From Lichenicoccus roseus (GTDB lineage: Bacteria; Pseudomonadota; Alphaproteobacteria; Acetobacterales; Acetobacteraceae): a stretch of 64,000 nt of DNA. The notes beneath the pieces were generated by a model. The model did not search any database and was not told the DNA's origin. It was given only the letters and a program-made list of their open reading frames with translations. Within the stretch, counting starts at the first letter, position 1, and each line of letters opens with the position of its first letter. Where the stretch lies: the NCBI RefSeq assembly GCF_005844085.1, contig NZ_VCDI01000003.1:186001-250000 (forward strand), written 5' to 3'. Position numbers and translations under genes: made by a program. Shown here piece by piece: positions 37,461-46,504 of the stretch.

Positions 37461-38558
37461 GTGGTTCCCGAGACGATCATGATCAGGACTGCGATCGATC
37501 GGGATGCGACGCCGGTTTCCGATGCGGCGGCCATGATGCTTCAGAAATGGCTCGAACTTTCCGAGGTGGAGCGCCGCACCTTCGTCGCGCTGTCACGCGA
37601 GCTGATCCGGTCGTCCGATCTCGTCGAGGTCAGCACGCTCGACCTCAGCGAGCGATTCCAGGATCTGGCCGCCATCGCGCGAGGCCAGGTCGGACAGGTC
37701 GACAAGATCATCGGGCTTGCCAAGTCGATCGAGGTCGATGGCGAGGCGGTGCCCATCGAGGATGCCATGCATCAGGTCGAGCAGGTGCTGGTAAAGGTAA
37801 TCGGCGCCATCCTGGCGGTGTCCAAGCATGCCATGCGCATGGTGTACGCGCTCGATCAGGTCGCCGGCGACATCGAGGGCTCCGAGCAGTGTGTCAGGCA
37901 GATCGACGCGATCAACGCGAAGACGCGCTACCTGGCGCTGAACGCTGCCATCGAGGCGAGCCGCGCCGGGGGTGCCGGCGGGACTTTCGGGGTGATCGCG
38001 CGGGAGATGAAGGACCTGTCGCAGGAGATCGCGACCATGTCGGGCGCGGTGAACGGCCGCATTTCGGCGATCCGCATCGGCATGCAGGAAAGCCATAGCG
38101 TGCTCCGGGAGATTGCGACCCTCGACCTGTCCGAGCACATCATGGCGAAACAGCAGATCGACTATCTGCTTGTCGGCATCATGGCGCAGAACGACGCATT
38201 CAAGGCGGCACTCGCCGATACCGCCCAGACCTCCGGCGACCTGACCAAGACCATCGGCCAGCTGATCACCGGCATGCAGTTCCAGGATCGCACCAAGCAG
38301 CATCTTGCCCAGGTGGTGGATGTGCTCGGCGTCCTGCAGGCGAACACGCTGGCCCTGCAGGAGGCGACCATAACGGCGGTCCCCCGTCTCGCCGGCGCCA
38401 GCGGTGTCGGCCACGACTGGGTCGAGCGGATCGTCGGCAAGCAGACCCTCGGCGCGGCCAAGCACCGCATGCTGACCCAGCTGCTGTCGGACCGGGACAC
38501 CGAAGTGGACATCGCAGCCGAGGCGCCGGCGGAGGCGTCCGAGATCGAGCTGTTCTGA
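37461..38558 (+). CDS. Soluble MCP-like protein with CheZ-like motif
   Basis: A 365-residue all-helical protein without membrane segments or PAS domain. The middle has an abbreviated chemoreceptor hairpin tip: DAINAKTRYLALNAAIEASR then GTFGVIAREMKDLSQEIAT. Further on, MQFQDRTKQHLAQVVDVL (D276, Q280) has the Asp-x3-Gln spacing of the catalytic residues of the CheY phosphatase CheZ. It may thus be a cytoplasmic signalling scaffold, a CheY-P phosphatase, or both. GTG 37461 with AGGAAGG upstream is my start. GTG 37413 and ATG 37479 are alternatives. It lies between the phosphatase and the second STAS gene. Confidence 0.72.
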   Translation: MVPETIMIRTAIDRDATPVSDAAAMMLQKWLELSEVERRTFVALSRELIRSSDLVEVSTLDLSERFQDLAAIARGQVGQVDKIIGLAKSIEVDGEAVPIEDAMHQVEQVLVKVIGAILAVSKHAMRMVYALDQVAGDIEGSEQCVRQIDAINAKTRYLALNAAIEASRAGGAGGTFGVIAREMKDLSQEIATMSGAVNGRISAIRIGMQESHSVLREIATLDLSEHIMAKQQIDYLLVGIMAQNDAFKAALADTAQTSGDLTKTIGQLITGMQFQDRTKQHLAQVVDVLGVLQANTLALQEATITAVPRLAGASGVGHDWVERIVGKQTLGAAKHRMLTQLLSDRDTEVDIAAEAPAEASEIELF

Positions 38559-38610
38559 ACCCGGCCGCGCCGCAAGGCGGACGGGAACCTGTGCATGAGG
38601 ATGCGAGGCG

Positions 38611-38916
38611 ATGAAGTTTACCCAGCAGAACACCCCGGAGGGCGCCGTCATGACGCTGGACGGCTCCTTCACCTTCAATGACTTCCGGGAGTTCGGAACG
38701 ATGCTGGAGGCGCTACGGGCGCGACCCTCCTGCCGCCACACGCTGGATCTGAGCCGTCTGGAATTCCTCGATTCCGCTGCACTCGGCATGCTGCTGATTG
38801 CCGAGGATGAACTGCGCAGCTCCGGCTCGTCGCTGACCTTGCGCAAGCCGCTCGGCTCGATCGCGCGGCTGCTGGAGATGTCGGCGATGCACAAGGTGTT
38901 CAGGATCGAGCATTGA
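38611..38916 (+). CDS. STAS-domain anti-sigma factor antagonist
   Basis: A 101-residue single STAS domain: AVMTLDGSFTFNDFREFGTM, CRHTLDLSRLEFLDSAALG and LLIAEDELRSSGSSLTLRKP. The phospho-acceptor motif is DSAALG (D54, S55), where RsbV has DSTGLG, so phosphorylation by the RsbW-like ATPase at 35452 and reversal by the PP2C at 36096 are plausible. It is the last gene of the block, 52 nt after the MCP-like gene. I see no sigma factor nearby that would be the target. Confidence 0.87.
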   Translation: MKFTQQNTPEGAVMTLDGSFTFNDFREFGTMLEALRARPSCRHTLDLSRLEFLDSAALGMLLIAEDELRSSGSSLTLRKPLGSIARLLEMSAMHKVFRIEH

Positions 38917-38970
38917 GCGCGGGCCGGCCGACGCTTTACGCGGCCCGGAGGCGACCGGTATGCTGCCCCC

Positions 38971-39741
38971 ATGAAAACTCTGGATCCCGCACCGACAGCG
39001 CCTGGCGCCACGGCAACCGTCTGGCCGGCGCATATCGGCGCCGGCCTGCGTGGATCGTCCGATGCCGTGGCCATCCCGCCCGGTGATTTCCAACACCTCG
39101 TACAAGCCCGCAACCGTATGGTCGATACCCAGATCCGGCCGCTCCAGGTCAGCGATCCGCGTATCATCAAGGCGATGCGCGACATCCCCCGCGAGCGCTT
39201 CGTCCCGGCCGACCGGGTTGCCATCGCCTACGCCGACCGGGGTGTGCCGCTGGCTGCCGGGCGCGTGCTGACCGAGCCGCGCATCATCGCGCGCCTGCTG
39301 CAGGTCGCGGTGCCGCTGGGCGGCGAGCGGGCGCTGGTATTGGCCGCCGGCACCGGCTACTCGGCGGTCCTGCTGGCCCGGCTCGGCCTGTCGGTGGTGG
39401 CGCTGGAACAGGATGCGGCGCTGGCCGGGACCGGTGCCGCCCTGTGCGCCGAGCTGGCGCCGACGGTGCGGTATGTGACCGGCACCCTGGCGGATGGCTA
39501 CCCGGATGCGGCGCCATACGACCTGATCCTGATCGACGGTGCGGTACGCAGCCTGCCGGACAGTCTGGCCGGCCAGCTGGCTCCGGGCGGCCGGCTTGCC
39601 ACGGTCCTGTGGCCAGAGGGCAAGGTCGGCAGCGGCGTCCTTGCGGAACATTCCGGCCACAGCCTGAGGGCCCGGCAGCAATTCGACGCCACCACGCCGC
39701 TGATTCCCGAACTGATGGCGGCGCCACGCTTCAGCTTCTGA
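38971..39741 (+). CDS. pcm: Protein-L-isoaspartate O-methyltransferase-like protein
   Basis: A 256-residue methyltransferase of the PCMT family. ARNRMVDTQIRPLQVSDPRI, MRDIPRERFVPADR and GRVLTEPRIIARLLQVA are the family landmarks, and the SAM-binding glycine motif is ALVLAAGTGYSAVLLARLG. PDLILIDGA-like sequence (YDLILIDGAVRSLPD) follows. The usual LeuGluIleGlyxGlyxGly has drifted to VLAAGTGYS, so activity on isoaspartate is likely but not certain. Homologues usually begin near MVDTQ (39118), so the ~48-residue leader may be untranslated. GTG 39067 is another start. It lies upstream of tolC, a common alphaproteobacterial order. Confidence 0.8.
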   Translation: MKTLDPAPTAPGATATVWPAHIGAGLRGSSDAVAIPPGDFQHLVQARNRMVDTQIRPLQVSDPRIIKAMRDIPRERFVPADRVAIAYADRGVPLAAGRVLTEPRIIARLLQVAVPLGGERALVLAAGTGYSAVLLARLGLSVVALEQDAALAGTGAALCAELAPTVRYVTGTLADGYPDAAPYDLILIDGAVRSLPDSLAGQLAPGGRLATVLWPEGKVGSGVLAEHSGHSLRARQQFDATTPLIPELMAAPRFSF

Positions 39742-39862
39742 GCTGGTCAAGCCGCACGGCTGGGTGCGGCGATGCTGGCAGCGCCGTGTGGTTCTGTGGC
39801 AGAGATCTCCGGCAGGTGTTCGAACGCGCGAAGAATGAGCGCTTGGCTGACGGAAGGGCGGG

Positions 39863-41290
39863 ATGATGGTTCGCACCGGGATTGGAGCAGGGCTCGCGGC
39901 GCTGCTGTGCAACGGCACGGCGCTGGCGCAGAAATATGACGGCACCGGTGCGCCGACCTTCATTCCGCATACGTTGCAGGAAGCGTTCGCCGCCGCCTAC
40001 CTCACCAACCCGCAGCTCCAGGCCGAGCGCGCCGCATTGCGGGCGGTGGACGAGAACGTGCCGACCGCGCTCGCCGGCTGGCGGCCGACCATCACCGGCA
40101 CCGCCGAGCTCACCTACGACAAGGGGGTCACCTCCTACGGCTCCACGGCTGGCCTGGGCGGCGGCACGGTGGACAATCCCGGCTACATCGGCGGCGTCAC
40201 CATCAGCCAGCCGCTCTACTCCGGCGGCCGGACCACGTCGCAGACCCACCAGGCGGTCAACCGGGTGATGGCGGAGCGCGCCAACCTGATCGCGACCGAG
40301 CAGCAGGTCTTCCTGAACGTCGTCAGCGCCTATGTCGGCGTCATCCAGAACCAGCAGAACCTGCAGATCCAGACCAACAACGAGCGGGTGCTCGAAGAGC
40401 AGCTTCGCGCCACCGATGATCGCTTCCGGGTCGGCGAGATCACCCGCACGGATGTCGCGCAGGCCCAGGCCGCGCTGGCGACTGCGCGGGCGACCCGCCA
40501 GCAGGCCGAGGGCACCCTGCAGACGGCGAATGCGACCTACGTCCAGGTGGTGGGCATGCCGCCGGCGCCGAACCTCATTCCGCCGCAGCCGCTGGCCCTG
40601 CCGGTCCGCAACGAGCAGCAGGTGATGTCGGAAGCGGTCTCGAACAATCCGAACGTCATCAACGCCCTGTTCACCCAGGCGCAGCAGAAGGACGCGTTCG
40701 ACGTCGCGATGTCGCAGTTGCTGCCCAAGGTTGCCGCCGAGGCTGCCTACAACCATGAGCTGAACCAGGGGATCAAGGGCTACACCGTCGACGTCAAGTC
40801 GGCCCTGCTGAACTTCACGGTGCCGATCTACCAGGGCGGCGCGGAGTATGCGGCGGTCCGGCAGGCACGGCAGACCGAGCAGGAGGCTCGTCGCCAGGTC
40901 GACGTCCAGCGCCGCACCGCGCTGCAGAGCGGGGTCTCCAACTGGGAGAACCTGATCGCCTACCGGGCCTCCATCGAGAGCAACCGGACCGCGGTGCAGG
41001 CGAATATCGTGGCGCTGGACGGTGTCGAGCGGCAGGCGATCGTCGGCACCAGCACGACGCTCGAGGTATTGCAGCAGCAGCAGACGCTGCTCTCGGCACA
41101 GCTCGCCCTGGTGCAGAGCCTGAGCAGCATGGTCACTTCGTCATACAGCGTGGCCTCGGCGATCGGGCGCCTGACCGCCCGTGACTTGAAGCTGAACGTG
41201 CCCATCTATGACGAAACGGCGTACTACAAGGCGGTCGCGGACCGGCTGTGGGGCCTCAACGACTACGCCGTAGGGCAACCGGGACGCTGA
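39863..41290 (+). CDS. tolC: TolC-family outer membrane efflux channel
   Basis: 475 residues. A signal peptide (MMVRTGIGAGLAALLCNGTALA) precedes two OEP repeats: HTLQEAFAAAYLTNPQLQAE and EQQVMSEAVSNNPNVINALF open the two helical halves. ITISQPLYSGGRT-like (GVTISQPLYSGGRTTSQ) and NFTVPIYQGGAEYAAVRQA are the paired beta/turn motifs. The long helices are Gln/Ala-rich (VFLNVVSAYVGVIQNQQNL). It forms the outer-membrane exit duct for type I secretion and RND pumps, and could serve the GH16 protein at 23911. It lies between pcm and popZ. Confidence 0.93.
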   Translation: MMVRTGIGAGLAALLCNGTALAQKYDGTGAPTFIPHTLQEAFAAAYLTNPQLQAERAALRAVDENVPTALAGWRPTITGTAELTYDKGVTSYGSTAGLGGGTVDNPGYIGGVTISQPLYSGGRTTSQTHQAVNRVMAERANLIATEQQVFLNVVSAYVGVIQNQQNLQIQTNNERVLEEQLRATDDRFRVGEITRTDVAQAQAALATARATRQQAEGTLQTANATYVQVVGMPPAPNLIPPQPLALPVRNEQQVMSEAVSNNPNVINALFTQAQQKDAFDVAMSQLLPKVAAEAAYNHELNQGIKGYTVDVKSALLNFTVPIYQGGAEYAAVRQARQTEQEARRQVDVQRRTALQSGVSNWENLIAYRASIESNRTAVQANIVALDGVERQAIVGTSTTLEVLQQQQTLLSAQLALVQSLSSMVTSSYSVASAIGRLTARDLKLNVPIYDETAYYKAVADRLWGLNDYAVGQPGR

Positions 41291-41294
41291 TTCC

Positions 41295-42065
41295 TTGACG
41301 ATCAAACCCAGAGATACGAAGCAGGCCGGCGAGACCTCCGGCGACGACGATGGATCGATGGACACCATCCTGGCCTCGATCCGGCGCATCCTGAACGAGG
41401 ACGAGGCGGCGCCGGCGGAAGCGCCGCGGGACCGGCCGTCCGAGGAGGTGCTGATCCTGGACGACTCCATGTTGGCTCGTTCGCAGCCCGCAAGGCCGGA
41501 GATTGCGAAGCCCGACACGGTAAAGCCCCCTGAGACCAGACCTGAAGTGGCCAGGCCGGGGGTCGGCGCACCGGAAGCGGGTAGCGTGGACACCCGCACG
41601 ATCGCCGCAGCCAGGCCGGAGCCGGAAGCGATCCGTCCCGAGCCGGTTGAACGGCGCGAGCCTCCGCTCTCCATCCCGCCCGTCCCACCGGAGTCGGCGT
41701 CGATCTCGCCGCCCGCGCTATCCTCGGGCTTCACGCCTCGCCTTGCTGGCGTTGCCAGCCAGCGCTCCCGGGCGGAGGACAGCGAACGCGCGGCACTCGA
41801 GGAACTGATCGCCGCGCGTACGCGAGCGGCAACCGAGCAATCGTTCGACGCCCTGCACGCTGCCCTGAAGCGCGAGGAGGCGGCCAACGCGCCCCCTGCG
41901 GCGCCGTCGCCGATGCTGCTGCGCGGCGGTGGTCCGAGCCTCGAGGACATGGTGCGACAGGAATTGCGCGGCTTGCTCAGCGCCTGGCTGGACGAGCACC
42001 TGCCGGGCCTGGTCGAAGCCCTGGTACGCTCGCAGATCGAGAAGATGGTTCGCCGCGGCAGCTGA
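41295..42065 (+). CDS. popZ: PopZ-like polar organising protein (DUF2497)
   Basis: 256 residues. A short N-terminal helix, MDTILASIRRILNEDEAA, a ~160-residue disordered Pro/Glu-rich middle (EIAKPDTVKPPETRPEVARP) and a C-terminal helical domain (LEDMVRQELRGLLSAWLDEH then EALVRSQIEKMVRRGS) match PopZ/DUF2497 of alphaproteobacteria. PopZ forms polar condensates that anchor the chromosome origin and cell-cycle regulators. The start is TTG 41295, 4 nt after tolC. ATG 41358 would begin right at the conserved helix. The place upstream of valS matches Caulobacter. Confidence 0.87.
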   Translation: MTIKPRDTKQAGETSGDDDGSMDTILASIRRILNEDEAAPAEAPRDRPSEEVLILDDSMLARSQPARPEIAKPDTVKPPETRPEVARPGVGAPEAGSVDTRTIAAARPEPEAIRPEPVERREPPLSIPPVPPESASISPPALSSGFTPRLAGVASQRSRAEDSERAALEELIAARTRAATEQSFDALHAALKREEAANAPPAAPSPMLLRGGGPSLEDMVRQELRGLLSAWLDEHLPGLVEALVRSQIEKMVRRGS

Positions 42066-42100
42066 TTGGCCCGAAGTCGCTTATGGCCTAGCGTTGCGGC

Positions 42101-44809
42101 ATGCTTGAAAAGACCTTCATCCCGGCGGACGTCGAAGCGCCGCTCTACTCGCTGTGGGAAAGTGCCGGTGCCTTCGCCGCCGATCCGGAGAGCGGCAAGC
42201 CACCGTTCGCGGTGATGATCCCGCCACCCAACGTCACCGGCACCCTGCACGCCGGCCACGCCCTGAACATGACCCTGCAGGACGTGCTGGTCCGCTGGCG
42301 CCGGATGCAGGGCCACGATGTGCTCTGGCAGCCCGGCACCGACCATGCCGGCATCGCTACCCAGCTGGTGGTGGAGCGCACCTTGCGCAGCGAAGGCAGC
42401 GGCCGTGATCAGATCGGTCGCGATGCCTTCATCGAGCGGGTGTGGGAGTGGAAGCAGCAATCCGGCGGCAGCATCACCCATCAGCTGCGCCGCCTCGGTT
42501 CGTCCCTCGACTGGGCGCGCGAGCGTTTCACCATGGACGAGGGCCTGTCGCAGGCGGTGCGCGAGGTGTTCGTCACCCTGCACAGGCAGGGCCTGATCTA
42601 CCGCGACCGTCGGCTGGTCAACTGGGATCCGGAATTCGGCTCGGCGATCTCCGACCTCGAGGTCGAGAGCCGCGAGGTGCGCGGACATCTCTGGTACCTG
42701 CGCTACCCGGTGGCGGATGCGCCCGGCGAATTCATCACCGTCGCGACCACCCGCCCGGAGACCATGCTGGGCGACAGCGCCGTCGCGGTGCATCCCGAGG
42801 ATGCGCGCTATGCGGCCCTCGTCGGGCGGCAAGTGGTGCTGCCGCTGACCGGGCGGCGCATTCCGATCGTAGCCGACGACTACTCCGATCCCGAGAAGGG
42901 TACTGGTGCGGTCAAGATCACGCCGGCGCACGACTTCAACGATTTCGAGGTCGGCCAGCGGCACGGCCTGCCGATGCCGCAGATCCTGGATACGCAGGCG
43001 CGCATCGTGCTCGACGACATCCGGGACGAGTTGCAGCCGGTCGAGGGCATCGCCGATCCGGCCTTCGTGCGGTCGCTCGCCGGCCAGGCGCGTGGCGCCG
43101 CGCGTGGTGCCATCGTGGCCGAGCTGGAGCGGCTCGGTCTGCTCGACCGCATCGAGGCGCATACCCACCAGGTGCCGCATGCCGAGCGTGGCGGCGCCGT
43201 GGTCGAGCCACGCCTCACGACGCAGTGGTATTGCGACGCGAGGCATCTTGCCGGACCTGCAGTCGCCGCCGTGCAGCAGGGCCGGATGCAGTTCGTGCCG
43301 CGGCAGTGGGAGAACACCTTCTTCGCCTGGATGCGCGACATCCAGCCCTGGTGCATCAGCCGGCAGCTGTGGTGGGGCCACCGCATTCCGGCCTGGTATG
43401 GCCCGGACGGCGAGGTCTTCGTGGCGCATGACGCACAGGCGGCGCAGGCTCAGGCACAGGCGCATTACGGCGTCCGTCCCGGGGAGCCGGCACCGGCGCT
43501 GACCCAGGATCCCGACGTGCTCGACACCTGGTTCAGCTCGGCGTTGTGGCCGTTCTCGACCCTCGGCTGGCCGGAGCGCTCGCCGGAGCTGGCTCGCTAC
43601 TACCCGACCGCGGCACTGATCACCGGGTTCGACATCATCTTCTTCTGGGTGGCCCGGATGATGATGATGGGGCTGCACTTCATGGACGAGGTGCCGTTCC
43701 GGACGGTGTTCATCCACGGCCTGGTGCGCGACGAGCAGGGCCGCAAGATGTCCAAGAGCCTGGGCAACGGCATCGACCCGCTCGAGATGATCGACCAATA
43801 CGGCGCCGATGCGCTGCGCTTCACCGTGTGCGCGATCACCGGCCTTGGGCGCGATGCGCGGCTGGGGGCGCGCCGGGTCGAGGAGAGCCGGTCGTTCGTG
43901 ACCAAGCTGTGGAACGCGGCACGGTTCTGCGAGATGAACGGGGTGCGGCCGGATCCGGCATTCGACCCGCGCTCGGCACGGCATCCGCTGTCGCGCTGGA
44001 TCGTGGCCGAGGCGCAGCACGCGGCGGCGGACATGAACGCGGCGCTCGAGGCATTCCGCTACGACGAGTATGCGCAGGCTGGCTACCGGTTCACCTGGAA
44101 CCGGTTCTGCGACTGGTTCCTGGAGTTCGCGAAGCCGATCCTGGGATCAGCCGAGCATCCCGATGCGGCCGAGGTGCGCGCTGCTGCGGCGCACGTCTTG
44201 GGCCTGATCCTGCGCCTGCTGAACCCGATGATGCCGTTCGTGACCGAGACGCTATGGGCCGGGCTCGGCTATGGCGAGCGTGGCGGCCTGATACGCGCCG
44301 CATGGCCGGTTGCCGACCAGACGCTGCATGACGACACGGTTGCCGGCGAGGTCGACTGGGCGATCCGCTTCATCACCGAGATCCGCGCCGTGCGCGCCGA
44401 GATGAATGTGCCGCCCGCGCGTATGGCGCCCGTGCTGCTGCGCGATGCCGGCCCGGAGACGGTCGCCCGCGCTCATCGCTGGAGCGAGGCGATCGGGCGG
44501 ATGGCACGGGTGTCCGAGGTCGGCGTACTGGAAGGCGTCATGCCGAAGGGTGCGGCGCAACTGGTCCTCGACGAGGCGACGCTGGTGCTGCCGCTTCACG
44601 GGCTCATCGATGTCGAAGTCGAGCGCAGCCGACTCGGGAAAGAGGATGCGCGGCTAGCCGACGAGATCGGCAAGGCGGAGCGCAAGCTGGCCAATCCGGA
44701 CTTCGTGGCCCGCGCGAAGCCTGAGGTGGTCGATGAGATGCGGGCGAGGCTGCAGGGCTTCCGTAGCGACCGCGCCCGCATCCAGGCCGCCCTGGGACGG
44801 CTGGACTGA
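42101..44809 (+). CDS. valS: Valyl-tRNA synthetase
   Basis: A 902-residue class I synthetase. The HIGH region is PPPNVTGTLHAGHALNMTL. The editing domain contains TVATTRPETMLGDSAVAVHP and GTGAVKITPAHDFNDFEVG. The KMSKS loop is GRKMSKSLGNGIDPLEM, followed by the anticodon-binding domain and a C-terminal coiled coil (SRLGKEDARLADEIGKAERK). The length and all landmarks are normal. It starts 35 nt after popZ. Confidence 0.97.
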   Translation: MLEKTFIPADVEAPLYSLWESAGAFAADPESGKPPFAVMIPPPNVTGTLHAGHALNMTLQDVLVRWRRMQGHDVLWQPGTDHAGIATQLVVERTLRSEGSGRDQIGRDAFIERVWEWKQQSGGSITHQLRRLGSSLDWARERFTMDEGLSQAVREVFVTLHRQGLIYRDRRLVNWDPEFGSAISDLEVESREVRGHLWYLRYPVADAPGEFITVATTRPETMLGDSAVAVHPEDARYAALVGRQVVLPLTGRRIPIVADDYSDPEKGTGAVKITPAHDFNDFEVGQRHGLPMPQILDTQARIVLDDIRDELQPVEGIADPAFVRSLAGQARGAARGAIVAELERLGLLDRIEAHTHQVPHAERGGAVVEPRLTTQWYCDARHLAGPAVAAVQQGRMQFVPRQWENTFFAWMRDIQPWCISRQLWWGHRIPAWYGPDGEVFVAHDAQAAQAQAQAHYGVRPGEPAPALTQDPDVLDTWFSSALWPFSTLGWPERSPELARYYPTAALITGFDIIFFWVARMMMMGLHFMDEVPFRTVFIHGLVRDEQGRKMSKSLGNGIDPLEMIDQYGADALRFTVCAITGLGRDARLGARRVEESRSFVTKLWNAARFCEMNGVRPDPAFDPRSARHPLSRWIVAEAQHAAADMNAALEAFRYDEYAQAGYRFTWNRFCDWFLEFAKPILGSAEHPDAAEVRAAAAHVLGLILRLLNPMMPFVTETLWAGLGYGERGGLIRAAWPVADQTLHDDTVAGEVDWAIRFITEIRAVRAEMNVPPARMAPVLLRDAGPETVARAHRWSEAIGRMARVSEVGVLEGVMPKGAAQLVLDEATLVLPLHGLIDVEVERSRLGKEDARLADEIGKAERKLANPDFVARAKPEVVDEMRARLQGFRSDRARIQAALGRLD

Positions 44810-44817
44810 CCCGGACG

Positions 44818-45231
44818 TCAGTGTGTGCTGGCGGTCTCGGTCCGGGGCGGCAGCGCAGTCGGTACCACGGCCACCGGCGCAATGCCCTGCTTCGGCGTGA
44901 GGCCGATCTGCTTCGCGGTTGCCGGGGTAAGGTCGACCACGCGACCCTTCGGCACCGGGCCGCGATCCTTGATCGTGACGATGGCTGACTTGCCGGTCTG
45001 CAGGTCGGTCACCCGCGCCTTGGTGCCGATCGGCAACGTCTTGCTGGCAGCGGCATTGGAATGCACGTTGAAGCGCTCGCCGTTCGCCATGTGCCGGCCC
45101 TGGAAGCGGTTCGAATAGAACGAGGCCTTGCCGACCTGCTTGTGCGGCAGGGTCTGCCCGCTTGCCGAAGCGCTGGTGACGCCGGCGATCATGACAGCCG
45201 CGAGCATGGCGGCACCGATCTCAATTCGCAT
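44818..45231 (-). CDS. rlpA: RlpA-like septal ring lytic transglycosylase
   Basis: A 137-residue secreted protein. The signal peptide (MLAAVMIAGVTSASASG) precedes a double-psi beta-barrel with the RlpA signatures GKASFYSNRFQGRHMANGER, TLPIGTKARVTDLQTGKSAI and IKDRGPVPKGRVVDLTPATA. No SPOR domain follows, so this is a minimal RlpA. RlpA enzymes cut denuded glycan strands at the division site. No lipobox Cys is seen, so it is probably a soluble periplasmic protein. It converges with valS. Confidence 0.87.
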   Translation of the reverse strand: MRIEIGAAMLAAVMIAGVTSASASGQTLPHKQVGKASFYSNRFQGRHMANGERFNVHSNAAASKTLPIGTKARVTDLQTGKSAIVTIKDRGPVPKGRVVDLTPATAKQIGLTPKQGIAPVAVVPTALPPRTETASTH

Positions 45232-45335
45232 GGAACGCTCCAGATTTTGTGACGCTTGGAACGACCCTGGACAGCTTGAAGTTGCACCGGTGCCGTCAGC
45301 GCCGGCATTACACGGATACCGCCGCGATCGCTCGA

Positions 45336-46109
45336 TCAGGCTGGCGCCAGGCTGACCACGAGAGGCACGTGGTCGGAGGGCGAGGGCGCGTCGCGTTCGC
45401 CACGGTCGGGGGTGACGGTCAGCAGGCGCTCCGCCAACTTCGGGGACAGCAGGGCGTGGTCGATGCGCAGCCCGCGGTCACGCGGCCAGCAGCCGGCCTG
45501 ATAGTCCCAGAACGTGTAGGCTGGCCCGCTCGGGTGCACCGCCCGCAACGCATCGGTCAGTCCGAGCCAGAGCAGGCTGCGGAACCGGCTGCGCGTCTGC
45601 GGCCGCACCAGCGCGTCGTCAGCGCCCAGCACGCCCGGCGCCAGGTCCTCGTCGGCGGGGCATACGTTGTAGTCGCCGGCGAGGACGAAGTCCTGCTCCA
45701 GCGCGAGCAGGGTGCCGGCGCGGTCGTGCAGCGCCCGCATCCAGTCCAGCTTCGCCTGGTAGCCGGCCTCGCCGCCGGAATTGCCATTCGGCAGGTAGAG
45801 ATTGCCGATGGTGATGCCGCCGAGGGCGATCTCGACGTAGCGGGCGGGCGTGTCTTCCGGCAGGCCCGGCAGCCGGCGATGAATGATCTCGGGGGCCTCG
45901 CGGGTCAGGATCGCGACCCCGTTGTAGGCCTTCTGGCCGACGACGACGGCGCGGTAGCCGAGTGCTTCGAACCGCGGCATCGGGAACGCGCCGGTCTCGC
46001 ACTTGATCTCCTGCAGCAGCAGCGCGTCCGGCTGCTCGCGCTGCAGCCAGCGCTCCACGTGCGCCTCGCGCTGGCGGATCGAGTTGACGTTCCAGGTGGC
46101 CAGCTTCAC
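45336..46109 (-). CDS. xth: Exodeoxyribonuclease III
   Basis: A 257-residue exonuclease/endonuclease/phosphatase-fold enzyme. Active-site motifs are MKLATWNVNSIRQRE, LLLQEIKCE, NLYLPNGN, LAGDYNVCPADEDL and SPSDHVPLVV, with RIDHALLSPKL before the end. It is an AP endonuclease and 3'-5' exonuclease in base-excision repair. It lies 104 nt from rlpA and just downstream of the iron-sulfur carrier gene on the same strand. Confidence 0.95.
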   Translation of the reverse strand: MKLATWNVNSIRQREAHVERWLQREQPDALLLQEIKCETGAFPMPRFEALGYRAVVVGQKAYNGVAILTREAPEIIHRRLPGLPEDTPARYVEIALGGITIGNLYLPNGNSGGEAGYQAKLDWMRALHDRAGTLLALEQDFVLAGDYNVCPADEDLAPGVLGADDALVRPQTRSRFRSLLWLGLTDALRAVHPSGPAYTFWDYQAGCWPRDRGLRIDHALLSPKLAERLLTVTPDRGERDAPSPSDHVPLVVSLAPA

Positions 46110-46117
46110 CGGCCGGC

Positions 46118-46504
46118 TCAGTCGATGGAGAAGCTGGTTCCGCAGCCGCAGGACGAGGTGGCATTCGGGTTGCGGACGGTGAAATGCGCGCCCATCAGCG
46201 CCTCGCTGTAGTCGAGCTGCGCGCCGCCGAGCAGGTCCAGGCTCGCCGGATCGACCACCACGCGCGCCTGTCCGGCCCTGATCTCGATATCGTCCGGCTG
46301 CGGGGCCGGATCGAGCTTGAAGCTGTACTGGAACCCGCTGCAGCCGCCAGCCAGCACCGCCACTCTCAGAGCGTGCGCCTCCGGGGATGCGGCACCGGGC
46401 TGCGCGGCAACGATCTCTGCGATACGCGTCGCGGCGCGCTCGGAGACGGAGAAGCGGGAGACGGGGGCGGGCCCGGGATCCTGGACGGCGGTCGCTGTTT
46501 CCAT
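46118..46504 (-). CDS. erpA: Iron-sulfur cluster insertion protein (ErpA/IscA type)
   Basis: A 128-residue A-type carrier with all three cluster cysteines: VAVLAGGCSGFQYSFKL and SSCGCGTSFSI at the C-terminus. FSVSERAATRIAEIVAAQP and ALMGAHFTVRNPNATSSC are also typical. It transfers Fe-S clusters to target enzymes. The start ATG 46504 gives a normal length plus ~16 extra N-terminal residues. It is 8 nt upstream of xth and divergent from the argS-derived gene. In many relatives the dgt gene lies between erpA and argS; here it is absent. Confidence 0.92.
   Translation of the reverse strand: METATAVQDPGPAPVSRFSVSERAATRIAEIVAAQPGAASPEAHALRVAVLAGGCSGFQYSFKLDPAPQPDDIEIRAGQARVVVDPASLDLLGGAQLDYSEALMGAHFTVRNPNATSSCGCGTSFSID

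Noticed and set aside
41141-44020. 959-codon open frame antisense to popZ and valS
   Set aside because: It crosses two genes with complete family motifs and shows only low-complexity composition, so it is a GC-bias shadow.
45258-45283. GGAAC-N17-AGTT resembling an EcfG promoter
   Set aside because: It points along the plus strand, where the next genes (xth, erpA) are on the minus strand, so it would drive nothing sensible. The -10 element is imperfect.
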